From: Brenneria roseae subsp. roseae
GTDB lineage: Bacteria > Pseudomonadota > Gammaproteobacteria > Enterobacterales > Enterobacteriaceae
Assembly (NCBI RefSeq): GCF_003115845.1
Contig: NZ_KZ819025.1
Coordinates: 245,640-309,639 of the forward strand
Direction of reading: 5' to 3'
Length of the DNA: 64,000 nucleotides
Shown in pieces: positions 28,933 to 38,497 of this stretch; the first letter of the stretch is position 1, and the number at the start of each line of letters is the position of its first letter. Under the pieces are notes generated by a model that was given only the letters and a program-made list of their open reading frames with translations, was not told where the DNA came from and made no database searches. Position numbers and translations under genes: made by a program.

Positions 28933-29589
28933 TTACTCTTTTTCTGCCGAGGTGGAGTTGATGCTCACAGAAGAAAGGTAGTTCAGCAGAGCGATATCGT
29001 TATCGACGCCGAGTTTTGTCATCGCTGATTTCTTCTGGCTGCTGATGGTTTTGATGCTACGGTTAAGTTTTTTGGCAATCTCGGTGACCAGAAAACCTTC
29101 GGCGAACAGACGCAGCACTTCGCTTTCTTTCGGAGACAACCGTTTGTCGCCATAGCCGCTGGAACTGATTTTTTCCAATACTCTGGTGACGCTTTCCGGC
29201 GTGAATTTTTTGCCTTTTTGCAGTGCGGCCAATGCCTTGGGTAAGTCGGTTGGCGCACCTTGTTTTAGTACAATCCCTTCAATATCCAGATCCAGAACCG
29301 CACTTAAAATAGCCGGGTTATTGTTCATGGTCAGAACGATAATGGAGAGATGGGGAAAATGACGTTTAATGTATTTAATTAAGGTAATACCATCGCCATA
29401 TTTATCACCCGGCATGGACAAATCGGTAATTAAAACGTTAGCGTCCAGTTTCGGCAGGTTATTGATCAGCGCGGTTGAATCTTCGAATTCACCCACGACG
29501 TTGACCCACTCAATTTGTTCAAGTGACTTTCTGATGCCAAAAAGGACAATAGGATGGTCGTCGGCAATAATTACGTTTAGGTTACTCAT
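28933..29589 (-). CDS. rcsB: Rcs response regulator RcsB
   Basis: 218 residues (E. coli 216). NarL/FixJ-type regulator that controls capsule, motility and stress genes. The N-terminal receiver has the acidic pocket ADDHP and phosphorylation site D56 in VLITDLSMPGDKYGDG. The C-terminal LuxR-type HTH contains RLSPKESEVLRLFAEGFLV and LNRSIKTISSQKKSAM. In E. coli rcsB follows rcsD almost directly; here a 165-bp spacer with an ERIC-like repeat lies between them. Confidence 0.97.
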   Translation of the reverse strand: MSNLNVIIADDHPIVLFGIRKSLEQIEWVNVVGEFEDSTALINNLPKLDANVLITDLSMPGDKYGDGITLIKYIKRHFPHLSIIVLTMNNNPAILSAVLDLDIEGIVLKQGAPTDLPKALAALQKGKKFTPESVTRVLEKISSSGYGDKRLSPKESEVLRLFAEGFLVTEIAKKLNRSIKTISSQKKSAMTKLGVDNDIALLNYLSSVSINSTSAEKE

Positions 29590-29621
29590 CGGTTAGGTTA
29601 CTCATATTGTTGGCTACCTTG

Positions 29622-29800
29622 CTGTATACCCTTCATCTTTCAAGTTGCAGGTGTGTTGGCTTCATCATTTGGCTCTCTCTGGGCCTCACCCCTTCGGGAC
29701 GGCTGCTGGCAGCGTTCAAATCTGTCCAGGCAATTTGTTACCCGAATCACATACTCAGGTAAGCCCATCGGGGTGCTTTCGGTCGCCGCCTTCCTGTTCC
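29622..29800. repeat. ERIC-like dispersed repeat between rcsD and rcsB
   Basis: The sequence GTATACCC, then CATCTTTCAAGTTGCAGGTG, then a GC-rich palindromic core, then GCCGCCTTCCTG is shared in order with 46331-46436. It resembles, from memory, the ERIC/IRU family of Enterobacterales. One end lies inside rcsD and encodes its last residues. Confidence 0.7.
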
Positions 29801-32457
29801 CCGGAATCTATTGGGGATAGTAATGCACTGACAAATCTTTCAATTTCATGAAGGTTATTTTCGATCTGTGCACCATCGTGCGCGGTAATATGTTGTTCAA
29901 GCCGCTCACACAACTGTTTGCCAGGATGCAGGTTTAACATGGCAAACACGCCTTTCAGCCGATGTGCCGTTTGTGAAAGTGACATAAAATCGCCATCTTC
30001 CGCTTCAGTATACAGCCTCTTTAAATCATCGGGTACTGTCTCAATAAACAGAGAATAATAATCACTTGACGCCAGCTGACCGGCGTAGAACGCGTCATCA
30101 TGCTCATCGTCTGTTAGCCCCGTATCGGTTGGCGCTTCCAGCTGTTGCTCAATCAACTTAAGCAATGCTCCCAGCAAAAGTTGGCTGATATTATAATTCG
30201 CTCTCAATCGATGAGGACCCAGAGGAATGATGGCCGGGTCATCACCAGTTAGTAATATAGAATAATCAGCGGTTCTTTCCGGATCGTCGGTGATGCAGAT
30301 ATCCACTTTCTGATTAATCTGCCGTTCATCACTGATGAGATAATTGGCTCCCCAGCCAGTGATAAGATGGCTGACAATATGTCGCACTTCATCGGCGGTG
30401 ATATCCAGTAATACGGTAATGCCGTCCAGCAGCTTTTCTTCCTCGACCGGAAGGGGATCCGGCGTCATGTTTACCGTCAGGATGTAGTGTGTGCCGAGTC
30501 CTTTCTTACTGTGAATATTTAACTGGCCGCCAAGTTTATTGCACAGCTGATTGCACAAAAACAGGGTTAATCCCGAGTTTTGACCAAAGCGGTCCGCCGT
30601 GGTCGGATTCAGGAAGGGATGATTGAGATTATCTTGTTCCGTCCCCGAAATTCCTGCGCCGGTATCACTGATTTGTACGATTAGTTTTTCCGGCGCGGTT
30701 TGGTCACTGACGATCGAAACGGTAATTTTTCCGTATTCGGTATTGGTAATGGAATAATTCAGCAGGAGCGACAGGGTCTTTTTCAGCAGTTCGCCATCAC
30801 CCATATAGGTTTGATTGATATCCAGCTTGTAATGACTGAACAGGCAAAGCCCTTTCTGATTAATGCGCGGGAGCCATTCCAGCAATAAACTGTCGATCAT
30901 GGTCAGTGGAGAGAAACTTTCGTTAGCCAGTTTCCACTCCTGAACTTCCAGTTTTTCCTGTAGGGCAATATTATCCAGTAGTTCGATAGCACAGGCGGTA
31001 TCGACCGTAAGTTGTTCAGTTAACTGCTGCTGTTCGCTTTTATCATCGGTATGGCGAATCGCTTGTAAATTTTTATGCAGCGACAGCAGGGGTTGTTTGA
31101 ATTCGCTCAGCAGGTTTCTGAACAGGCGCTTTCTGGCCTGCACATTTTTCTCATATTCACGCTGCGCCAACTGGAGCTTTCTATTGACCAGAATCTCTTT
31201 GTCTTGCTCGCGCAGCAGGAACAGGCAATAGTCGGCGGAATATTGGCTGCGGAACTGGCGAATTTCAAACATCTCATTATTCACCGTTACCTGAATCACG
31301 CCTTGATGTTCATCCGCCATATTGGCGACTTTTTGCAAGCTCAGGTGCGGCAATAAATGTTCTGCCTGTTCATTCTGAACAATCACTTTGTTACTGCCAA
31401 AATCATAAATCAGCACGCCCATCGGAATACGACCGATAGTCTCATGATAAATGTTGAGCTGCTTTCTCAGCCGGTGGGAAAGATCTTCATCCGGATGGGA
31501 GTATTTCTGGCGGAAAATATAAAAACCGGCAATGGAAAATAGCAATAACGCCAGATTAAGCAATAGCAGCCAGACGTTATTGCGCAGAATGTCAATGAGC
31601 AACACTTTTATCGGGGTCTGAAACACAATTTTCACTGGCGCATTCACCAGCGGCGATGATATTTCAATCAGCGATCTACCCAACTGGATATCCGTCATGT
31701 CTTCGCTGCCGCTGTTCGTATCAATATTATTGGCCGAAGGCGTGTCTTGCCTCAGTTGGAGGCCTTCGCGCGGCAGGATGGACGGAATCAAATCGTTAAT
31801 CGGTAAATCGAAAGCAATAATGGTTGCCAGGTGACCGGGCTGATTAAACGTTGTGCGCAATGTGAAATAGTAATCATCATAAAAGCGCAGCTTGCGCAGC
31901 GGAGAGAAACTTTCACGTTCATCCAGTGCGTTGGCCTGTTGCAGCATTTCCGTTCGGCGCGCCTCGGCAATTGCCGTAATGTAACTTCCGCGGAATTGGG
32001 ATGAAATATCCTTCAACGTCTGCGTTGAGATCATCGTCAGGCTATTATCCACCCCGTTCAGGTAATACATGGAATATACGTTGGTTTCCGCCCCCCACAG
32101 AATATCCAGCGAGCGGGAGATGCGGCGAACGGAATGGAGCGTCGATACATCATGCTGACCAAATATCAGGGCATCCGTTTTCTGGCCGTTCTTTTCTACA
32201 TAGAAAACGTTGGGCATCAGGTTGATGGCGTTGATATCCTCCTCGCTGGAGAGCGGGTCGTTATTCAGGTCGCCATAAATCTGGTAAGTGAAAAAGCGGT
32301 AGGCATCAATACGTTTCTGCACACCCTGGGTCAGATCGATCAGGGCAAGCTTCTTTTCCGCCAGCCAGTTACTGAAGTAGTTATAGCCAAACGCACCGGT
32401 TACGAAGCACAGTAGCAGGGTAAGCAGAGCAAAATAACGCATGATGATGGCTGGCAT
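29755..32457 (-). CDS. rcsD: Rcs phosphotransfer protein RcsD
   Basis: 900 residues (E. coli 890). Inner-membrane phosphorelay intermediate passing phosphate from RcsC to RcsB. There is an N-terminal membrane span (about 6-25), a periplasmic domain, a second span (about 283-305), a histidine-kinase-like domain without catalytic activity, an RcsB-binding ABL domain, and a C-terminal HPt with phospho-His H832 in TAHRLKGVFAMLNL. After the point where the E. coli protein ends (SLL; here SALL), it has about 18 extra residues, GEQEGGDRKHPDGLT at the end, encoded by the ERIC-like repeat. It starts three bases after the MFS gene stop. Confidence 0.95.
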   Translation of the reverse strand: MPAIIMRYFALLTLLLCFVTGAFGYNYFSNWLAEKKLALIDLTQGVQKRIDAYRFFTYQIYGDLNNDPLSSEEDINAINLMPNVFYVEKNGQKTDALIFGQHDVSTLHSVRRISRSLDILWGAETNVYSMYYLNGVDNSLTMISTQTLKDISSQFRGSYITAIAEARRTEMLQQANALDERESFSPLRKLRFYDDYYFTLRTTFNQPGHLATIIAFDLPINDLIPSILPREGLQLRQDTPSANNIDTNSGSEDMTDIQLGRSLIEISSPLVNAPVKIVFQTPIKVLLIDILRNNVWLLLLNLALLLFSIAGFYIFRQKYSHPDEDLSHRLRKQLNIYHETIGRIPMGVLIYDFGSNKVIVQNEQAEHLLPHLSLQKVANMADEHQGVIQVTVNNEMFEIRQFRSQYSADYCLFLLREQDKEILVNRKLQLAQREYEKNVQARKRLFRNLLSEFKQPLLSLHKNLQAIRHTDDKSEQQQLTEQLTVDTACAIELLDNIALQEKLEVQEWKLANESFSPLTMIDSLLLEWLPRINQKGLCLFSHYKLDINQTYMGDGELLKKTLSLLLNYSITNTEYGKITVSIVSDQTAPEKLIVQISDTGAGISGTEQDNLNHPFLNPTTADRFGQNSGLTLFLCNQLCNKLGGQLNIHSKKGLGTHYILTVNMTPDPLPVEEEKLLDGITVLLDITADEVRHIVSHLITGWGANYLISDERQINQKVDICITDDPERTADYSILLTGDDPAIIPLGPHRLRANYNISQLLLGALLKLIEQQLEAPTDTGLTDDEHDDAFYAGQLASSDYYSLFIETVPDDLKRLYTEAEDGDFMSLSQTAHRLKGVFAMLNLHPGKQLCERLEQHITAHDGAQIENNLHEIERFVSALLSPIDSGEQEGGDRKHPDGLT

Positions 32458-32460
32458 TGA

Positions 32461-33639
32461 TCAATGTTCCTGATTACGGGTAATGGCTCGCGCACTGGCG
32501 CAGACAATCAGTAACAGCAATGCCACAAAGCCAAAAGCGAGTGACAGGCTGCTGAGTTGAGCGATGAAACCCAATAGCGTCGGGCCAACCAGAATACCAG
32601 CGTAACCTACAGTTGTAATGGATGCGATAGCCAGATTTGCCGGCATGATTTTCTGATTGCCTGCCGCGCTGAACAGAATCGGAACTACGTTTGACGCGCC
32701 GATCCCCACCATGACGAAACCGAGAATCGACGTCAGCGCGTTGTCGATACTGATGGTCAACAACAGACCCAACGCGGCGCAAAGACTACCGCCCGCAAGG
32801 ATCGCGTAGCGTCCGAGTGCATTGACCACGCGATCGCCGGTCAGCCTGCCGATCGTCATCGCGACGGAAAACGCGGCGTAACCGATCCCCGCTTGCGCGC
32901 TGCTCAGGTGACGTTTAACGGTTAAAAACAGCGCGCTCCAGTCCAGAATGGCGCCCTCCGCCAGAAACATGATGAAGCATAGCAGGCCGATAAACATGAC
33001 CCAGCCGCGGGGGATCGCAAAGAGCGGACCGCCCTCGCCCTCATTAGTGGTACGCAGCAGATGTGTTTGCGCCCTCGACATCAAGACCAGCAACAGTGCA
33101 ACAATGACCCAAATGGCCGTCAGCGGTGACAGGCCAAGCCACAATAAGGCGCTGACGCCGCCGGCCCCGGCAATCCCGCCAACGCTGAAGAAACCGTGGA
33201 AACCGGACATCATGGCTCGACCGCTTGCGCGCTCGACAATGACGGCCTGAATATTCATTGATACGTCAATCATGCCAATCGCCGCGCCGAAAAAGAGCAG
33301 CGTCACGGCCATGACCGGAATCGTACCTGCCTGTGTCAGCATCGGCAGAATCACACACAGTGTGGCACTGGCGATCAGAATGACGGTGCGGCAGCCGAGT
33401 TTGCCGGTGAGTAATCCGGTAAACGGCATTGCCAGTAGCGAGCCAATTCCCAGAGAGAGTAGCAGCATACCCAAAGAAGCGTCGTTGATGTCCAGACGAT
33501 GCTTAACAAAAGGAACCAGCGGCGCCCAGGAAGCCATAGCGAAGCCTGCGACAAAAAAACAGATGCGAGTTGCCGCCTGTGCTTTTCGGCCGGGTTGCTG
33601 TTCGGTATATAACGATTCGGAATTCAGCGTTGAGCTCAT
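32461..33639 (-). CDS. MFS transporter, YbjJ-like
   Basis: 392 residues with about 12 membrane segments. Major-facilitator motifs include FVAGFAMASWAPLVPFVKHR near the N-terminus, a motif-A-like loop LTGLLTGKLGCRTVILIAS region, SGFHGFFSVGG and WSALFLTVKRH. The order of motifs resembles the YbjJ inner-membrane family, whose substrate is unknown. It lies three bases upstream of rcsD on the same strand, so it is probably cotranscribed with rcsD; E. coli has no such neighbour. The long 955-bp region upstream would carry its promoter. Confidence 0.82.
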   Translation of the reverse strand: MSSTLNSESLYTEQQPGRKAQAATRICFFVAGFAMASWAPLVPFVKHRLDINDASLGMLLLSLGIGSLLAMPFTGLLTGKLGCRTVILIASATLCVILPMLTQAGTIPVMAVTLLFFGAAIGMIDVSMNIQAVIVERASGRAMMSGFHGFFSVGGIAGAGGVSALLWLGLSPLTAIWVIVALLLVLMSRAQTHLLRTTNEGEGGPLFAIPRGWVMFIGLLCFIMFLAEGAILDWSALFLTVKRHLSSAQAGIGYAAFSVAMTIGRLTGDRVVNALGRYAILAGGSLCAALGLLLTISIDNALTSILGFVMVGIGASNVVPILFSAAGNQKIMPANLAIASITTVGYAGILVGPTLLGFIAQLSSLSLAFGFVALLLLIVCASARAITRNQEH

Positions 33640-33866
33640 ATCCTTGACGGCACTATCGGGTAGACGTAATAAGGGATTCTTTCTACCATAATTAAGTTAT
33701 TGAATCGAAGGATTCATGATCTGTCGACGTCCTGTGGACGTATTATCAGATAAGTTAACGTAAGTTGCATAAAAGATGTCCGCACGCTCAGTGCGGTTGA
33801 TAACGTCTTCGCTTCAACCTATGGTGAATCGTCCTGATGCTCTGACCGTTTATTATCCTCGGGAAA

Positions 33867-33893
33867 TAAAAAAATGCCGGTTAAAAAACCGGC
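33867..33893 (-). terminator. Orphan intrinsic terminator on the minus strand
   Basis: On the minus strand, GCCGGTT (33893-33887) pairs with AACCGGC (33882-33876) around a 4-T loop, followed by A and seven T (33874-33868). It is a textbook terminator but no annotated minus-strand gene ends upstream of it, suggesting an unannotated short transcript. Confidence 0.75.
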
Positions 33894-33977
33894 GAAAGGA
33901 ATAAGGTTAATTAGAGAAATAATGATGAAGGATTATTCTAATGGTAATGTGTAATAGTGTTTTGTCGTTTCATGCGA

Positions 33978-34091
33978 TCAATGCCTCGCCTGGGCAGAAT
34001 GCTTAATTGGGATGTGACAGTCACTATTGGTAACGATATGAAAAAAGCGGGGGGCAGCTATCATTGGCGTTGAAGAAAATAATGCTTTCAT
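33978..34091 (-). CDS. Possible small protein upstream of the orphan terminator
   Basis: 37 codons, beginning MKALFSSTPM and ending HSAQARH. Only a weak AAG precedes the ATG, and I recognise no family. An AT-rich tract upstream includes TTGATA near 34123-34128, a possible -35. Its only support is position: an orphan terminator lies about 85 bases downstream on the same strand. The transcript could equally be a small RNA. Confidence 0.25.
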   Translation of the reverse strand: MKALFSSTPMIAAPRFFHIVTNSDCHIPIKHSAQARH

Positions 34092-34302
34092 CTTGTTAAT
34101 TTTTTATCTTTCTTATTTATATCAATATGTTGTTATTTTAGTGGCGCGTCGGGTTATTATTTTTTGTGCAGGTTTCATTTAAATTGTCAATGCGTTTTTT
34201 CTGATAAAATAAACTCATTCAGTAATGATAAATTCTCTCTATAGTTGGATTCGTTATTCCAAATTATTATTTTTTCATGACTTATGTGGCGCTAACGATT
34301 AA

Positions 34303-34452
34303 AAGATCGGTGCTTTGTCCGTATTACGTGGCGACAACGTCGGTTATTGTCTGACGGGAATGGCAGCAGCGGCTGGAAATGCTTTTATGCCCAATCAGCG
34401 CCATCCGATTCTAACGCTGGTGGCGGGGGATGTCCTTTTGCCAGATGCGTAA
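34303..34452 (+). pseudogene. Open stretch that reads like a gene remnant
   Basis: A 49-codon stretch between two stops, with a late ATG at 34360. It is clearly GC-richer than its AT-rich surroundings and reads plausible protein, for example LRGDNVGYCLTGMAAAAGNA. There is no ribosome binding site and I do not recognise the family. It may be a decayed gene fragment or chance. Confidence 0.25.
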
Positions 34453-34556
34453 CATGGCTTCATGCATTTCTCATCTTGTGAAGCGGTTAACCTGATGGCG
34501 CGTATTGCCCTTTTTTATCCTGAATAACCTCTCACCCAAAGTGTCTTTTTTTACCG

Positions 34557-34562
34557 TATAAT
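34557..34562 (+). promoter_or_regulatory. menF promoter -10
   Basis: Consensus TATAAT, 32 bp before the menF start. No convincing -35 at the usual spacing. Confidence 0.5.
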
Positions 34563-34594
34563 CCTGTGCTTTACGTTAGGTTACCGGGGTTAGG

Positions 34595-35929
34595 GTGAAA
34601 CAACTTTCCGACCTGTTGTGGCATATGCAGCAGGATTTACGCGAACCACAGCCTGAGAGTGCGGGTTTCAGACAGATAACACGTTCATTGATCCTCAGTG
34701 AAAGTGAACCGTCTGGGCTGCTGCCATGGCTGGCGACTCAGCCTGCGTATCCCCAGTTTTACTGGCAACATCGTCAGGACGATGAGGAAGCCGCCGTGTG
34801 TGGTCTGGTTTGTGGTTTCCATCACGCTCAGGAAGCGGAAGATTTCCTTTTGCAGCATGGCTGTGACAGCCATGTGCGTATCTGGGGATTGAATGCCTTC
34901 GACCAGACACCGCGTGAGTATCGGTCTGGTCTTTCCCCCAGCTATCTTTTTCTGCCCCGCGTGGAGCTATTGCGCCAGGGTAATACGCTGAGCCTGCGAA
35001 TTAATTTATTCAGTGGGGCATCGCTACAGCAGGACGCTGATGAAGCCTCTGCATTTATCAAGTTCTTGCTGCCGATACGGCCGCTGCCGCCCTTGCAGGC
35101 GGAAGTGGACGCGGTTGACCATCGGCCGGATCGTCAGAATTGGATCAAACTGTTGCAACAGGCGCTGCACAATATTGCGGCCGGGGGGATGGAAAAAGTG
35201 GTTCTGGCAAGAAAGACCACGTTGACCCTGAAACAGCCGTTACAGGCAACAACCTTTATGGCCGCCAGCCGGGCGGCCAACCATCATTGTTTTCATTTTA
35301 TGCTGGCGCATGATGCCCGGCAGGCTTTTCTTGGTTCCAGCCCGGAGCGGCTTTATCGCCGTTATGACACGCAGTTGGAAACCGAAGCGTTGGCGGGTAC
35401 GGTTGCCAGCGACAAGGATGATGAAAAAGCGGCGGCATTTGCACATTGGCTGATGAAAGACACCAAAAACCAGTGCGAGAATATGCTGGTGGTGGACGAT
35501 ATCTGTCAGCGGTTGCAACAGTCGGCGTTATCGCTGGATGTCATGCCGCCGGAAGTGGTGCGGCTACGCAAAGTGCAGCATCTGCGCCGCGCGATTCAGG
35601 CGACGCTGAGACAGCCGTCAGATGTCGTTTGTCTTGATAACTTGCAACCGACCGCGGCCGTTGCCGGATTGCCAAGACGGGTTGCCCGGCGTTTCATTGC
35701 TGAGAAGGAACCTTTCGAGCGCGGCTGGTATGCGGGGTCTGCGGGCTACCTGTCTCGTCGACAGGCCGAGTTTTGCGTCGCACTGCGTTCGGCAGAGATC
35801 AATAACAACATTTTGACCTTGTATGCCGGAGCCGGAATTGTCGCCGGATCTGATCCAGAACAAGAATGGCAGGAACTGGAAAACAAAGCTGCGGGTCTGA
35901 AATCGCTGTTAGACGGTGATATGTCATAG
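34595..35929 (+). CDS. menF: Menaquinone-specific isochorismate synthase MenF
   Basis: 444 residues (E. coli 431). It converts chorismate to isochorismate, the first step of menaquinone synthesis. Chorismate-binding domain motifs are KVVLARKTTL, FLGSSPERLYRR, TEALAGTV, KNQCENMLVVDDI, PTAAVAGLPR and YAGAGIVAGSDPEQEW. The start is GTG at 34595 with GGGG/AGG just upstream; there is no earlier ATG in frame. It heads menF-menD-menH-menB-menC-menE. Confidence 0.96.
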   Translation: MKQLSDLLWHMQQDLREPQPESAGFRQITRSLILSESEPSGLLPWLATQPAYPQFYWQHRQDDEEAAVCGLVCGFHHAQEAEDFLLQHGCDSHVRIWGLNAFDQTPREYRSGLSPSYLFLPRVELLRQGNTLSLRINLFSGASLQQDADEASAFIKFLLPIRPLPPLQAEVDAVDHRPDRQNWIKLLQQALHNIAAGGMEKVVLARKTTLTLKQPLQATTFMAASRAANHHCFHFMLAHDARQAFLGSSPERLYRRYDTQLETEALAGTVASDKDDEKAAAFAHWLMKDTKNQCENMLVVDDICQRLQQSALSLDVMPPEVVRLRKVQHLRRAIQATLRQPSDVVCLDNLQPTAAVAGLPRRVARRFIAEKEPFERGWYAGSAGYLSRRQAEFCVALRSAEINNNILTLYAGAGIVAGSDPEQEWQELENKAAGLKSLLDGDMS

Positions 35930-36036
35930 TTTTGTTTTATCTTTGTTGTATCAGGTACTGGTTTATATCAAAGTTGACGCTGTAAAAAAAAATATAATTA
36001 TTTTCGGAATCCGCAACCTGAGCTGTTGAGTAAATC

Positions 36037-37719
36037 ATGGCAACAAGTGTATTTAATCGTCGCTGGGCCGCGTTGCTGCTTGAAGCGCTGACCCGTCATG
36101 GTGTCCGCCACATATGCATTGCGCCCGGTTCCCGTTCCACACCGCTGACACTGTCAGCGGCCAATCATGATGCGCTGACGTGCCATACCCATTTTGACGA
36201 ACGGGGATTGGGGCATTTGGCTTTAGGGCTGGCAAAAGGCGCTCATGAACCGGTGGCTATTGTGGTGACCTCAGGTACGGCTGCCGCGAATCTCTATCCG
36301 GCGATCATTGAAGCGGGTCTGACGGGGGAGCGGCTGGTGGTCTTGACCGCCGATCGTCCTCCCGAATTGATTGATTGCGGAGCCAATCAGGCTATCCGCC
36401 AGCATGGGCTGTATGCGTCCCATTCCATGGCCGCGCTGAATTTGCCGCGACCGACGCCGGACATTCCTGCCAGTTGGCTGGTTTCCTCGCTCGATAGCGC
36501 CATGGCGCAGTTAACGCACGGCGTGTTGCACATTAATTGTCCGTTTGCCGAGCCGTTATATGGCGCGGATGATGATGCGGCTTTCCAGGACTGGTCGCTG
36601 ACGCTGGGTGACTGGTGGCAAAGCGGGGAACCCTGGCTGCGTGAAATGCATCAAACCACGCTAACGGTTCAGCCGGACTGGCATGAATGGCGGCAAAAAC
36701 GCGGGGTGGTGATTGCCGGTCGCATCAGCCCGGCGCAGGGGGCGCGGGTCGCGCAGTGGGCGAACGAATTAGGCTGGCCGCTGATTGGCGACGTTCAGTC
36801 ACAAAGTGGTCAGCCCTTGCCCTGCGCGGATATCTGGCTGGCGAACGCCGCCGCGCAGGAACGATTGCGGCAGGCTGAAATTGTCGTGCAATTTGGCGGT
36901 AGCCTGACTGGAAAACGTCTGCTGCAATGGCAGGAAAAATGTCAGCCACAGACGTTTTGGCTGGTGGATGCGCTGCCGGGGCGTCTTGATCCCGCACATC
37001 ACCGTGGTCGCCGTCTGATTGCCGACGTCAGCGACTGGCTGGCCGCTCATCCCGCTATTACGCAAGCTCCCTGGGCGGATGAATTGAACGGTATCGCCCT
37101 CCATGCCCAACAGCAGGTTATCGAATATCTGACCGATCGTTTTGGCGAGGCGCAGCTTGCACAGCGGCTCCCCGAACTGCTTCCCAGCGATGGTCAATTG
37201 TTTGTGGGTAACAGTCTGGTTGTGCGTTTGATCGATGCGCTGGCGCAGTTGCCGGCACATTACCCGGTATACGGTAACCGCGGCGCCAGCGGTATTGATG
37301 GGTTGATCTCGACGCTGGCCGGCGTTCAGCGTGCGACCGGCAAGGCTACGCTTGGGATCGTGGGCGATCTTTCCGCGTTATACGATCTCAATGCGCTGGC
37401 TTTACTGCGTCAGGCGCCCGCGCCGCTGGTGCTGATTGTCGTAAATAACGATGGCGGCCAGATTTTTTCGCTGCTGCCGACGCCTGCTGAACAGCGGGAA
37501 GCATTTTACTGCATGCCGCAACACGTTGAATTCGGTCACGCGGCTGCCATGTTCGGCCTCAACTATGTCCGCGCCGAACGCTGGGAACAGATCGCGGATA
37601 CCGTAGCCAGGAGTTGGGCGCAGGGTGGCGTCACGCTGCTGGAAGTGATAGTGCCGCCAAAAGATGGGGCGGAAACGCTGAACGCGCTGGTATCACAGGC
37701 GGCAACGTGGTTACGCTAA
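36037..37719 (+). CDS. menD: SEPHCHC synthase MenD
   Basis: 560 residues (E. coli 556). Thiamine-diphosphate enzyme that adds a succinic semialdehyde unit from 2-oxoglutarate to isochorismate. Recognised by [17 protein letters not shown] at the N-terminus, the conserved Glu/Arg loop [29 protein letters not shown], and the ThDP/Mg motif [15 protein letters not shown] ... [12 protein letters not shown]. The 107-bp gap to menF is AT-rich. The menH start lies inside its last codons. Confidence 0.97.
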   Translation: MATSVFNRRWAALLLEALTRHGVRHICIAPGSRSTPLTLSAANHDALTCHTHFDERGLGHLALGLAKGAHEPVAIVVTSGTAAANLYPAIIEAGLTGERLVVLTADRPPELIDCGANQAIRQHGLYASHSMAALNLPRPTPDIPASWLVSSLDSAMAQLTHGVLHINCPFAEPLYGADDDAAFQDWSLTLGDWWQSGEPWLREMHQTTLTVQPDWHEWRQKRGVVIAGRISPAQGARVAQWANELGWPLIGDVQSQSGQPLPCADIWLANAAAQERLRQAEIVVQFGGSLTGKRLLQWQEKCQPQTFWLVDALPGRLDPAHHRGRRLIADVSDWLAAHPAITQAPWADELNGIALHAQQQVIEYLTDRFGEAQLAQRLPELLPSDGQLFVGNSLVVRLIDALAQLPAHYPVYGNRGASGIDGLISTLAGVQRATGKATLGIVGDLSALYDLNALALLRQAPAPLVLIVVNNDGGQIFSLLPTPAEQREAFYCMPQHVEFGHAAAMFGLNYVRAERWEQIADTVARSWAQGGVTLLEVIVPPKDGAETLNALVSQAATWLR

Positions 37720-38492
37720 GCTGTCAGCGGCTCATGCCGGCGGAGATGACGCCCGCGCAGCCGTGGCTGATATGCTTACATGGCCTGCTGGGCAGCGGTG
37801 AAGACTGGCGGCCCATCATGCCTTTTTGTAATGAATGGCCGCTGCTGCTGGTGGATTTGCCGGGGCACGGCGCATCGCGGAACGTGGCCGCGGGGGATTT
37901 CGCACAAATCAGTCAGCAACTGGCATCGACCATCGCGCAACAGGGCATTGAGCGCTATTGGCTGCTGGGATATTCGCTGGGCGGACGGCTTGCCATGTAT
38001 CACGCTTGCTTTGGTCGGCATCAGGGCATGCAGGGCCTGCTGGTGGAAGGCGGTAATCCCGGACTTGACGATGCTCATCAGCGCGAGGCGCGTTTATTGC
38101 ACGATGCCCGCTGGGCGCAGCGCTTTCGCGATGAGTCACTGGAAACGGTGCTGAACGATTGGTATCGACAGGACGTGTTCGCCGATCTGGATGCCGCGCA
38201 GCGTAATGAGCTGATTGCCCGGCGTCGTCATAATCATGGCGCGGCGGTGGCGGCGATGCTGGATGCCGCCTCGTTAGGGCATCAGCCCTGGCTGGTGGAC
38301 AAGCTTCGGCAGTTGGTTATCCCATTTGGTTATCTGTGCGGCGTCAGAGACATGAAATTTCAGGCGCTGGCAATGCAATATGGTCTGCCCTTAATGCGCG
38401 TGGCGCAGGCCGGCCATAACGCGCATCAGGCGAATCCGGCGGAGTATGCCGCCCGGATATTTTCTTTTATCTCGCATCCCGTTAAGGATTAA
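37707..38492 (+). CDS. menH: SHCHC synthase MenH, alpha/beta hydrolase
   Basis: 261 residues from the GTG at 37707, which overlaps menD by 13 bases and gives an N-terminus (VVTLSCQRL) aligning with the first strand of E. coli MenH; an ATG at 37734 giving 253 residues is the alternative. Eliminates pyruvate from SEPHCHC. Alpha/beta-hydrolase motifs: [11 protein letters not shown], nucleophile Ser in [23 protein letters not shown], the catalytic Asp in CGVRDMKFQ and His in AGHNAH. The translational overlap indicates coupling within the men operon. Confidence 0.93.
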   Translation: MVTLSCQRLMPAEMTPAQPWLICLHGLLGSGEDWRPIMPFCNEWPLLLVDLPGHGASRNVAAGDFAQISQQLASTIAQQGIERYWLLGYSLGGRLAMYHACFGRHQGMQGLLVEGGNPGLDDAHQREARLLHDARWAQRFRDESLETVLNDWYRQDVFADLDAAQRNELIARRRHNHGAAVAAMLDAASLGHQPWLVDKLRQLVIPFGYLCGVRDMKFQALAMQYGLPLMRVAQAGHNAHQANPAEYAARIFSFISHPVKD

Positions 38493-38497
38493 TACTT

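Larger units (their letters stand above)
33640..34594. other. 955-bp AT-rich region between the MFS gene and menF
   Basis: No firm gene. It contains a strong minus-strand terminator (33867-33893), a possible 37-codon minus-strand frame (33978-34091), a GC-richer plus-strand open stretch (34303-34452), and the menF -10 (34557-34562). These are listed separately. Confidence 0.6.
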
